Source: an uncultured Parabacteroides sp. (GTDB taxonomy: Bacteria > Bacteroidota > Bacteroidia > Bacteroidales > Tannerellaceae). Taken from it: a DNA stretch of 32,395 nucleotides. The stretch spans positions 1-32,395 of the forward strand of contig CAMTPG010000001.1 in the NCBI GenBank assembly GCA_947074335.1, given 5' to 3'. The translations under genes were made by a program, and so were the position numbers. This document shows positions 16,022-23,951 of the stretch, piece by piece (within the stretch, counting starts at the first letter, position 1; the number at the start of each line of letters is the position of its first letter). The notes beneath the pieces are model-generated. The model saw only the letters and a program-made list of their open reading frames with translations, was not told the origin of the DNA and did not search any database.

Positions 16022-18205
16022 ATGAAACGTTTCTATTTATCCCTTTTCATGTGTCTGGGCCTCAGCGGATCGCTGATGGCGCAAACCAATGAGGTGCTGA
16101 TCTCGACAGAAAACACTTCATTACTCCTCGATGCCCCGATGGGCGGCGTTCCGAAAATCATGTATTATGGTGCGCGTATCAACGAAAACGAAGCAAAACA
16201 AATTGAAGAAAACGGACTCTCGTACGGAAAAGAGGCCTATCCGGTTTTCGGCATCAACTGTGTTACCGAACCGGCACTGATGGTGAGTCATGCCGATGGC
16301 AACATGTCGCTCGACATGGAAATCACCGGCATCAAAGAAGAAAAAACAAACGATGCCACATTGTACACAATCACACTGAAAGATAAAGTTTATCCTTTTA
16401 CAGTCGATTTGGTTTACAAAGCTTACGACAACTCGGATGTAATCGAGCTCTGGAGCGAAATTGCGCATCAGGAAAAGAAATCGGTTACTCTGAAACAATA
16501 TGCATCGGGCTATATGCCGATTCGCCGCGGCGATGTGTGGATGTCGCACCTGCATGGCGACTGGGCAGCCGAAGGTGAAGTAACTACCGAACCGGTTACG
16601 CCGGGCATGAAAATCATCAAAAACAAAGATGGTGCCCGCAACTCGCATACCGATCATGCCGAAATTATGTTCTCGCTCGACGGTCGGCCGCAGGAAAACA
16701 GCGGTCAGGTAATCGGTGCCGCTCTGTGCTGGAACGGCAATTACAAATTGCGTGTGGATACGGATAATAACCGTTATCATCACTTCTTTGCCGGAATCAA
16801 CGAAGAGGCCTCGGATTATAAACTGGAGCCGAAAGAAATTTTTGTAACGCCCGAACTGGCCTTTACATACAGCCCGGAGGGTTTAAGCGGTGTAAGCAGG
16901 AATTTCCACAAATGGGCACGTAACAGCAAACTGTATGCCGGCACCAAACAACGCGACATCCTGCTGAACAGCTGGGAAGGCGTATATTTCGATATTAACG
17001 AAGCCGGCATGGATCAGATGATGGAAGATATCGCATCGATGGGTGGCGAACTGTTTGTGATGGATGACGGCTGGTTTGGCGATAAATATCCGCGTAAGAA
17101 TGACAGTTCGTCGTTAGGCGACTGGATGGTAGATACCGAAAAACTGCCTAACGGCGTGCCCGGTCTGGTAAAAACCGCACAGAAACACGGCATTAAATTT
17201 GGTATCTGGATCGAACCGGAGATGACAAATACCGTGAGCGAACTGTATGAGAAATATCCCGACTGGATTATCTCGCAAAGCAATCGCCCGCTGGCACCCG
17301 GACGCGGAGGTACCCAGCTAGTACTGGATGTATCGAATCCGAAAGTGCAGGATTTCATTTTCAAAGTAGTGGACGATCTGATGACAGAAAATCCGGAAAT
17401 CGATTATATCAAATGGGATGCCAACATGTACATTGCCAATTACGGTTCGCATTATCTCACTGCCGATAAACAATCGCATCTTTACGTGGATTATCATAAA
17501 GGATTGATGGATGTAATGAAACGCATCCGCCTGAAATATCCCGATCTGGTAATTCAGGCCTGCGCCAGTGGTGGCGGACGTGCAAACTACGGCATTCTTC
17601 CCTACTTCGACGAATTCTGGGTGAGCGATAATACCGATGCACTTCAACGTGTGTATATGCAATGGGGAACTTCTTATTTCTTCCCGGCAGTGGCCATGGG
17701 CTCGCATGTAAGTGCAACCAAAAATCACCAGACCGGACGCATCATGCCTCTCAAATTCAGATTCGACGTAGCCATGAGCGGTCGCCTCGGCATGGAAATC
17801 CAGCCCAAAGATATGACAGCGGATGAAAAAGAGTTTGCCCGCAAAGCCATTGCATCGTATAAAAACATCCGTCCCGTTGTACAGCAGGGCGATCTGTATC
17901 GCCTCATCTCGCCGTACGACAAAAAAGGTGTCGCTTCGTTGATGTATGTATCACCCGATAAAGATCAGGCCGTATTCTATGCCTACAAAATGGAGCACTT
18001 TGTAAATCAGGTAATCCCGCGTTTCCGCATGGCCGGTCTGAATCCCGACAAACAATATCGTTTAACCGAATTGAATGTGGAGGGAGAACCGATCGACCTG
18101 AATGGCAAAGTAATTTCGGGTGCCGTACTGATGAACGAAGGCATTGAACTGCCTCTGCGCACAGAATATGCCAGTCGTGTAATCGAACTGAACAGCATCG
18201 ATTGA
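16022..18205 (+). CDS. Alpha-galactosidase, GH36
   Basis: The 727-residue exported enzyme (signal peptide ending near SLMAQ, residue 21) removes alpha-1,6-galactose side chains from galactomannan or galactosides by a retaining mechanism. The N-terminal beta-sandwich domain spans about 25-300. The catalytic barrel begins near SWEGVYFDIN and contains DDGWFGDKYPRKND. The nucleophile is D466 in IKWDANMYI and the acid/base lies in SDNTD (residues 535-539). The C-terminal beta domain is present, so the enzyme is complete. No lipobox is present, so it is probably periplasmic. It lies after a terminator without an obvious consensus promoter, so it may depend on read-through or a weak promoter in 15939-16021. 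Confidence 0.93.
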   Translation: MKRFYLSLFMCLGLSGSLMAQTNEVLISTENTSLLLDAPMGGVPKIMYYGARINENEAKQIEENGLSYGKEAYPVFGINCVTEPALMVSHADGNMSLDMEITGIKEEKTNDATLYTITLKDKVYPFTVDLVYKAYDNSDVIELWSEIAHQEKKSVTLKQYASGYMPIRRGDVWMSHLHGDWAAEGEVTTEPVTPGMKIIKNKDGARNSHTDHAEIMFSLDGRPQENSGQVIGAALCWNGNYKLRVDTDNNRYHHFFAGINEEASDYKLEPKEIFVTPELAFTYSPEGLSGVSRNFHKWARNSKLYAGTKQRDILLNSWEGVYFDINEAGMDQMMEDIASMGGELFVMDDGWFGDKYPRKNDSSSLGDWMVDTEKLPNGVPGLVKTAQKHGIKFGIWIEPEMTNTVSELYEKYPDWIISQSNRPLAPGRGGTQLVLDVSNPKVQDFIFKVVDDLMTENPEIDYIKWDANMYIANYGSHYLTADKQSHLYVDYHKGLMDVMKRIRLKYPDLVIQACASGGGRANYGILPYFDEFWVSDNTDALQRVYMQWGTSYFFPAVAMGSHVSATKNHQTGRIMPLKFRFDVAMSGRLGMEIQPKDMTADEKEFARKAIASYKNIRPVVQQGDLYRLISPYDKKGVASLMYVSPDKDQAVFYAYKMEHFVNQVIPRFRMAGLNPDKQYRLTELNVEGEPIDLNGKVISGAVLMNEGIELPLRTEYASRVIELNSID

Positions 18206-18241
18206 TATTTTATAGACAACCGGCTGCCCGACCGGCTGTAT

Positions 18242-18322
18242 GGGATTGTCGGACTGACATCAGTTGAACAAGGGGCCGACCGAAGTCGGCCTATGGATGA
18301 CTAAAGTCGGCCCGACAATTCT
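18242..18322 (+). other. Structured intergenic element with alternative hairpins
   Basis: An outer stem of up to 11 pairs (18242-18252 with 18312-18322, some wobbles) encloses a hairpin actg-acat-cagt (18253-18264) and a 7-bp GC-rich hairpin ggccgac-cgaa-gtcggcc (18274-18291). A second copy of the 3' arm gtcggcc at 18306-18312 could replace the first. No long T-run follows, so it is not a standard terminator. Just upstream accggctg is directly repeated (18219-18226, 18231-18238). The rest of the 375-base gap between GH36 and the next gene shows only the promoter near its end. Confidence 0.4.
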
Positions 18323-18524
18323 TTATCATCCGATCTTCAATTTTTTGAGACGGAGAATAAAATACAGATTCGGTTTTACAAAATCCGGCACCTCTTCACC
18401 GGAAAAAGCTTCGATTTCCGACTTCTTCTTATGTGGATAAGAAAACTCATTATACCGGATATGCTATATAACAATAACTTCGATAAAAACCAACCAGTTA
18501 AGCCACGAATCCGGACAAAATGAT

Positions 18525-18532
18525 TATTTTTG
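18525..18532 (+). promoter_or_regulatory. -7 box of the DUF4369/DUF6057 operon promoter
   Basis: TATTTTTG lies 49 bases before the start of the first gene. No good TTG -33 box is found at 19-21 bases, which may mean that an activator is needed. It indicates that 18581-25427 is transcribed separately from GH36. Confidence 0.55.
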
Positions 18533-18580
18533 TATCTCGCAAATAATAATATTCGCTAACTCAATTAATACCATTAACAC

Positions 18581-19189
18581 ATGTTTCCCGTTAAACCGCT
18601 GTTTTTAATTATACTCCTGTTTATTACAGCCTCAGCCTGCCAGACCGACAAACCGGTTTATACCATTCAGGGCACACTGCCTTCGTCCGAATATGACGGC
18701 GAATGGATCTATCTGGCTCCGCTTGTTAATGCAACCACCGAAACGATCGATTCGGTAAAAATAGAAAACAGTCAGTTCACCTTCGAAGGCATGAACGAAG
18801 AGATGCGCGTAATCCGTATGCGCATGATGCTTCGCCATAAATTTCAGGAACTGCTGGTGGTTACCGAACCGGGACTTACCACGGTCATCATCGATTCGGT
18901 CAGCTCGGCTTCCGGTACGCCTCAGAATGAGGCACTTCAACTGTGGAAAGAGGAAAAAGCCGGCTACGACAGCTACAGTTATCAGCACTTTCAAAAGCTG
19001 AAAACGGCCACACCGGCCGACTCGGCATTCCTGTCAGCCGGATTAGAAGCGATAAAAAACGATTTCCAACTCTTCAATTTTAACTTCATGAACGAGAATT
19101 GGAATAATACGGCAGGGCGATTTCTCTATCCGTTAATTAAACCCACCTTAAGTGTGGAGCAACAAGAGGCACTGCATGAGCTTGATTAA
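18581..19189 (+). CDS. DUF4369-domain lipoprotein without a thioredoxin domain
   Basis: A 202-residue lipoprotein (lipobox TASAC, Cys20). Residues about 26-125 match the DUF4369 pattern: YTIQGTLPSSEYDGEWIYL, IDSVKIENSQFTFEG, then a beta segment with VVTEPGLTTVIID. DUF4369 is normally the N-terminal domain of Bacteroidota TlpA/AhpC-like thiol-disulfide oxidoreductases. Here the thioredoxin domain and its CxxC are absent. The remaining 75 residues are helical and charged (QLWKEEKAGYDSYSYQHFQ). It is the first gene of the five-gene unit, and its end overlaps the next start by 14 bases. The function is unknown; a periplasmic or outer-membrane accessory role is likely. Confidence 0.75.
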   Translation: MFPVKPLFLIILLFITASACQTDKPVYTIQGTLPSSEYDGEWIYLAPLVNATTETIDSVKIENSQFTFEGMNEEMRVIRMRMMLRHKFQELLVVTEPGLTTVIIDSVSSASGTPQNEALQLWKEEKAGYDSYSYQHFQKLKTATPADSAFLSAGLEAIKNDFQLFNFNFMNENWNNTAGRFLYPLIKPTLSVEQQEALHELD

Positions 19190-20711
19190 ACGCAACCTGT
19201 CGGGCATTTGTTTAGCGGCGGCCACACTGGCCTGTTTTCTGTTTTTCTTTTTCCGCTATCCAAATCATCTGTTCCACAAAGAACAGATGCTGCTCTTCAT
19301 GTATGCACCGGCATTTCTGGAAACTTATCTGCAGAAACCGGCCGGAATCTCGCTGCTGATCGGCGATTTCCTGACTCAGTTTTATTATTTCAGAGCCGGC
19401 GGCCCGCTAATCCTCTCGGTCTTACTTATGCTGACCGGATTAGCAAGCTACCGCATACTCCGCAAATGGCTGCCGCCAATGATCGCCCTGATCGCCATTC
19501 CGGTAATCATGTGTTGGGAAGCCGGTCGTAATTGTATTTTAATCTATCCACTGGCATCGACCGTGTCGCTACTTGTCGGCATGAGTCTGTTTCTGCTCTG
19601 GCAAAAAATCCGGGTTCGCACACTCCGCCTGGTACTCAGTGCGCTCTTTCTGGCAATAGCCTGGTTCGGGTTTGGCTATGCCGCTTGGGTTTGTCTGCTG
19701 CTGATGATCATTCACGAACTGTACAAAAAAGAATGGGCAGGAGCCGCACTGCTATGCATGGCATTTTTCATCTTGCCTGCACAATCCATTCCGGCTACTA
19801 CCTTTTGGGGCAGGCCCAGTTTCGATCGCGAACATATATTCGCTCTCGACAAAGCGCTGCTCGACAATGATAAAACAGCGCTCAATGCACTGCTTGAAAC
19901 CGATTATCAGATGAACTGGAACAGCTTCTTTCATAACCTGCATCGGGCAACCGAAAACCGGCTACCCGACGAGCTGATGCAATTTTATCAGCCGGCATCG
20001 CAGGCGCTGATCCTGTCCGTAGGGCCCGAATCATCCTATCTATCGATACTCTTTGCCAACGAATTCTGGTTCAGAGCCGGCGATATGACCATGGCCGAAC
20101 ACTGCGCCATGCTGAGTATGATCTTTTCGCCCGATCATGCGGGCACACGTAATCTCAGGCGACTGGCCGAGATCAACCTCATCAACGATGATTCTGCGGC
20201 TGCTTTGAAATACCTGCGTATGCTGGACAAAACAGCCTTTCATAAAAACTGGGCCCGCCGGCAAATGGCGCTGCTGGAACAACAGGAGTCGGATCCGGCA
20301 CAGATGCAGATTCGCAAACGCATACCCGATTCCGATTATCTGCGTAAATCGGGCGATGTTACCGGTTCACTGCGTCATCTCTTGCAATGCAATCCCGATA
20401 ATCCGATCGCTTATCAGTATCTGCTGAGTTATGCCCTGCTGAATAAAGATTTGACTAATTTCTTTGCCGATTACCGCCCCGATTATATGCCCGGACGTGT
20501 TTTTGCCGAAGCGGCACTGATTGTGCTGGCGCAGCAACAACAGCTTACACCCGAAAATCTGCGGAAATATCAGATTCCGCCCTATCTGGTGCAACAGTTT
20601 ATGCAATATAACGAAATGTACAATCGTGATCCCGAAGATATTGAAGCGCTGCAGGCTGACTTCTGCAACAGTTACTGGATTTATTATCATTTTGCCGTTT
20701 TGCCGTCATGA
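19176..20711 (+). CDS. DUF6057-like polytopic membrane protein with helical C-terminal domain (copy 1)
   Basis: I place the start at the ATG at 19176 (MSLIKRNLSG), which overlaps the upstream stop; a GTG at 19152 is possible. The N-terminal ~220 residues hold about seven membrane segments. After the first comes a conserved external stretch with KEQMLLF and GDFLTQFYYF, as in the sister gene. The remaining ~280 residues are soluble and look TPR-like, with LRRLAEINLIN and AYQYLLSYALLNKDL. Compared with copy 2 it lacks about 70 residues that would carry the last two membrane segments. Its stop overlaps the next start (ATGA). It resembles DUF6057 proteins of Bacteroidales. The function is unknown, and a GT-C-like transferase fold is only a guess. 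Confidence 0.72.
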   Translation: MSLIKRNLSGICLAAATLACFLFFFFRYPNHLFHKEQMLLFMYAPAFLETYLQKPAGISLLIGDFLTQFYYFRAGGPLILSVLLMLTGLASYRILRKWLPPMIALIAIPVIMCWEAGRNCILIYPLASTVSLLVGMSLFLLWQKIRVRTLRLVLSALFLAIAWFGFGYAAWVCLLLMIIHELYKKEWAGAALLCMAFFILPAQSIPATTFWGRPSFDREHIFALDKALLDNDKTALNALLETDYQMNWNSFFHNLHRATENRLPDELMQFYQPASQALILSVGPESSYLSILFANEFWFRAGDMTMAEHCAMLSMIFSPDHAGTRNLRRLAEINLINDDSAAALKYLRMLDKTAFHKNWARRQMALLEQQESDPAQMQIRKRIPDSDYLRKSGDVTGSLRHLLQCNPDNPIAYQYLLSYALLNKDLTNFFADYRPDYMPGRVFAEAALIVLAQQQQLTPENLRKYQIPPYLVQQFMQYNEMYNRDPEDIEALQADFCNSYWIYYHFAVLPS

Positions 20712-22162
20712 GAAAGATCCTGCTATATCCTGTCATTACAGCATTTCTGGTGTTGTGCAGCTGCCGGCCCGAACCGGCTATCCGCATCGATATGCAGCAA
20801 CCGGCGCCGATCTATCCCGATTATACCGATATTGCCATTCCCTGCAACATTGCTCCGCTTAATTTCGGCGTACGCGAGCATGTCTCGGAAGTACAGGTTT
20901 TACTGCAGGGTGAAACAACCCATCTGCAGGCATCGGGTAAAAATAAAATACAGTTTTCGCTGAAGAGCTGGAAAAAATTTATGCAGCAGGAAACGGGCAA
21001 CCGTGTTGCCGTGCATTTCTCCATGCAGCAGGGCGACTCGTTGCTGAACTATCCGCCCTTCTACTGGCAGATCATGCCCGATTCTATAGACAGTTACCTG
21101 AGTTACCGGCTTATCGAACCCGGTTTTGAGGTGTGGAATCATCTGCAGCTGGAAGAGCGCAACCTGGAGAATTTCGAAACGCGCCTCATTGCCGACAACA
21201 GCGAGCTGGATCGCTCCTGCATGAACTGCCACATCTATGGCAACAACGACGGATCGCTTTCGCTCTTTCATATCCGTGGCAAACAGGGCGGAACCGTGCT
21301 GAACCGGAATGGCGAGTTGCGAAAACTGCAGCTGCGCAATGAGGAGTTTCCCGCGGGAGCCGTGTATGGCAGTATTCACCCTTCCGGTCGTTATGCCGCC
21401 TTTTCGGGTAATCATATTATACCCGAATTTCATGCGCATCAAAACAAACGACTGGAAGTTTATGATGAATACAGTTATTTACTTATTGCCGAATTTGATG
21501 AGAACCGGCTGGCATCAATCCCGGCGCTGACCGACAAAAGTAAACAATATACCTTTCCGGCCTTTTCGGCCGACGGCACGCAGCTCTATTTCTGCATGGC
21601 GCCGGCACTGGAGCTGCCCGAAAATATAGATTCGCTCTTTTATTCGATTGCACGTATCAATTTTGATGCTGCAACCGGCATGCCGCAGGGCGAAATCGAA
21701 ATCATCTGGCAGGGCAGTCGCGAAACCGGCTCGGCTTCGCACCCCGGATTATCACCGGATGGAAAATATTTACTATTTTGCGTGGCCGGCTACGGCACCT
21801 TCCCAATCTGGCACCGCGAAACCGATTTGTATCTGATGCACCTTGCTGACGGAGAAGTTGAGTTGCCGGCGGCGGTAAATTCGGATCGTTCGGATACCTA
21901 TCACAGCTGGTCGTCGAACAGTCGCTGGTTTGTATTTGCCAGCAAGCGCGACGACGGATTATATGGTAAACCCTACTTTGCCTACATTGACAGCACAGGC
22001 AAAACGTACAAACCGTTTGTTTTGCCTCAAAAAGATCCGGAGTGGTATGATCTTACCCTAAAATCATACAATATTCCGGAACTGGCCGGTTCTGCGCTTC
22101 CGTTCGATCGCAGGAAACTGGAAAAAGTATATCATCAAACTCAGTCTGAAACATTTAAGTAG
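20708..22162 (+). CDS. PD40/TolB-like beta-propeller lipoprotein with CxxCH (copy 1)
   Basis: A 484-residue lipoprotein (LCSC, Cys19). The N-terminal domain carries IYPDYTDIAIPCNIAPLNF, which recurs in copy 2. At residues 171-175 is CMNCH, the canonical motif for covalent c-type heme attachment. From about residue 215 there are PD40-type propeller blades: HPSGRYAAFS, FSADGTQLYF, LSPDGKYLLF and WSSNSRWFVFASKRDDGLYG. FPIWHRETDL near residue 369 is shared with copy 2 and offers a conserved histidine. It overlaps the upstream membrane gene by four bases and precedes copy 2 of that gene by eight. It probably works at the periplasmic face with the membrane protein. Heme binding is inferred from the motif only. 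Confidence 0.78.
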   Translation: MRKILLYPVITAFLVLCSCRPEPAIRIDMQQPAPIYPDYTDIAIPCNIAPLNFGVREHVSEVQVLLQGETTHLQASGKNKIQFSLKSWKKFMQQETGNRVAVHFSMQQGDSLLNYPPFYWQIMPDSIDSYLSYRLIEPGFEVWNHLQLEERNLENFETRLIADNSELDRSCMNCHIYGNNDGSLSLFHIRGKQGGTVLNRNGELRKLQLRNEEFPAGAVYGSIHPSGRYAAFSGNHIIPEFHAHQNKRLEVYDEYSYLLIAEFDENRLASIPALTDKSKQYTFPAFSADGTQLYFCMAPALELPENIDSLFYSIARINFDAATGMPQGEIEIIWQGSRETGSASHPGLSPDGKYLLFCVAGYGTFPIWHRETDLYLMHLADGEVELPAAVNSDRSDTYHSWSSNSRWFVFASKRDDGLYGKPYFAYIDSTGKTYKPFVLPQKDPEWYDLTLKSYNIPELAGSALPFDRRKLEKVYHQTQSETFK

Positions 22163-22170
22163 TACTATAT

Positions 22171-23940
22171 ATGAAACATTCGAATGTTTATTCATCCGTA
22201 AACCGGATAGCTCCGATACTCTTTGCACTGGCCGCTCTGTTGTGGTGGGGTCTTGCCAATAAATACCTGTTGTATTATCAGGAACAGTTCCAGCTGTTTC
22301 AGTTTACGTTCGATTATCTGAAATCGCGCTGCCTTGTTCCCGGCGGCATAAGTTTCTATATCGCTGATTTTCTGACTCAGTTCTATTATTATCCCTGGAT
22401 CGGCGCGGCGATTATTGCACTGCTGCTCGTAATTATCCGGCAACTGGTATTCCGACTGGGGCGCCTGCTAAAGGCAGATGCAACCTACGGATTACTCTCG
22501 TTTTTGCCTTCGATTGCCTTCTGGGCCTTTTTGTGCGACGAAAATGCATTGTCGGGATTGCTGATTGGTACGATTTTCTCACTGGCTGCCTGTTGCATTT
22601 ATATGCGCTTTCCTGGAAATTTAACCAATCGGGTGATTTGCATTCTGGTTTCGTTGCCTGTATTATATGTAGTGGCAGGCAGTGTCTATTTTTTGTTCAT
22701 TGCCTGGGCTGTGATTTATGAATTTCGTGAAGCGATGCGTCGCAAAGAAGTAGCTCACGCCCTGCTCCGTCTGGGATTGCTGGTGCTGGCCGGTATTTTG
22801 ATTCCGTTACTGGCACAGTTGGTTACGCAATATGCTTTTGCCGGATTACTCAGTGGCATCGGTTATTACCGGTTTCCGCAACTTTATACCTTTACCGGGC
22901 TGGCAGCAGTTGCGCTCTGTGTGGCAACTCCCTGGCTGATGCGCGGATTCAGTCTGCTGAAATCGCCCGAAAAAAGAGGATTCATCCTCACCCTGACAGC
23001 CGTGGCAGGCATCGGCTTTGTCTGGATTTACAAGGCTGCCGATCCGATGAAAGAGGAGATCATGAGATACGATTACCTGACTAAAACAGGACAATGGAAT
23101 GCCGTTATCGCAGAGGCGGAGAAAAAATCGCCGACATCGCCATTAAGTGTAGCCTGTCTGAATCTGGCACTGGCCAAAAATAATCAGCTGGGTGACCGGA
23201 TGTTCGAGTTTTATCAGAATGGTCCCGAAGGGTTGATCCCGTCGTTCAAACGCGATTTCTATGCACCGCTGGTGAGTAATGAAATCTATTATCAGCTGGG
23301 CATGATCAATACGGCACAACGCTTTACGTTCGAGGCGATGGAGGCCATTCCCGATTACCGCAAAAGTAGTCGTGCCTTCCGGCGACTGGCCGAAACAAAC
23401 CTCATCAACGGACAATATAAAGTAGCCGAAAAATACCTCCGCGCCCTGCAACATACCCTGTTTCATAAAAAATGGGCCGATACGATGCTGAAATATGCCG
23501 GCAACGAGTCGGCCATAGCCGGTAATCCCGAAATGGCGCGCCTGCGCAAATCGCGTTACATCAACGATTTTCTGTATAGTGATACCGAAATGGAGGATAT
23601 GCTGGGATTGCTGCTGGCACAAAATCCGGAGAACAGGCTGGCTTTTGAATATTTACTGGGATACACATTACAAAATAAGGATCTGGAGCGGTTTATGACT
23701 TATTATCCGCTGGGACGCACCATGAATTACACGCATATCCCGAAATCATATCAGGAGGCATTGATCTATATGTGGACGCAACAAAATCCGAATTTTAACG
23801 GATTGCCCTGGAGTATCTCGCGCAATGTGCTGGATGGTGTATCCGAGTTTGCACATATCTATATGAAACAAAAGCAACCCGAAGCGATCCTGAAAGAAAA
23901 GTATGGTAAAACATACTGGTATTATTTATTATTTGTTTAA
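22171..23940 (+). CDS. DUF6057-like polytopic membrane protein with helical C-terminal domain (copy 2)
   Basis: A 589-residue paralogue of the gene at 19176. About nine membrane segments fill residues 1-295, the last two being TFTGLAAVALCVATPWLM and FILTLTAVAGIGFVWIY, missing from copy 1. The external region after segment 1 keeps YQEQFQLFQF and ADFLTQFYYYP. The C-terminal ~290 residues are helical repeats with FRRLAETNLINGQYKVAEKY and AFEYLLGYTLQNKDL, closely matching copy 1. Odd segment counts in both would place the C-terminal domain on the periplasmic side, where the partner lipoproteins are. It follows copy 1 of the propeller gene by 8 bases and precedes copy 2 by 11. No characterised homologue is known to me. 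Confidence 0.74.
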   Translation: MKHSNVYSSVNRIAPILFALAALLWWGLANKYLLYYQEQFQLFQFTFDYLKSRCLVPGGISFYIADFLTQFYYYPWIGAAIIALLLVIIRQLVFRLGRLLKADATYGLLSFLPSIAFWAFLCDENALSGLLIGTIFSLAACCIYMRFPGNLTNRVICILVSLPVLYVVAGSVYFLFIAWAVIYEFREAMRRKEVAHALLRLGLLVLAGILIPLLAQLVTQYAFAGLLSGIGYYRFPQLYTFTGLAAVALCVATPWLMRGFSLLKSPEKRGFILTLTAVAGIGFVWIYKAADPMKEEIMRYDYLTKTGQWNAVIAEAEKKSPTSPLSVACLNLALAKNNQLGDRMFEFYQNGPEGLIPSFKRDFYAPLVSNEIYYQLGMINTAQRFTFEAMEAIPDYRKSSRAFRRLAETNLINGQYKVAEKYLRALQHTLFHKKWADTMLKYAGNESAIAGNPEMARLRKSRYINDFLYSDTEMEDMLGLLLAQNPENRLAFEYLLGYTLQNKDLERFMTYYPLGRTMNYTHIPKSYQEALIYMWTQQNPNFNGLPWSISRNVLDGVSEFAHIYMKQKQPEAILKEKYGKTYWYYLLFV

Positions 23941-23951
23941 TTCTGACCCGC

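Noticed and set aside
16121..16783. Minus-strand open frame of about 220 codons
   Set aside because: It is opposite the beta-sandwich domain of the GH36 gene, with no recognisable domain and no start signals.
18219..18320. Standard Rho-independent terminator after GH36
   Set aside because: Stable stems are present but no T-run follows any of them; kept only as a structured element.
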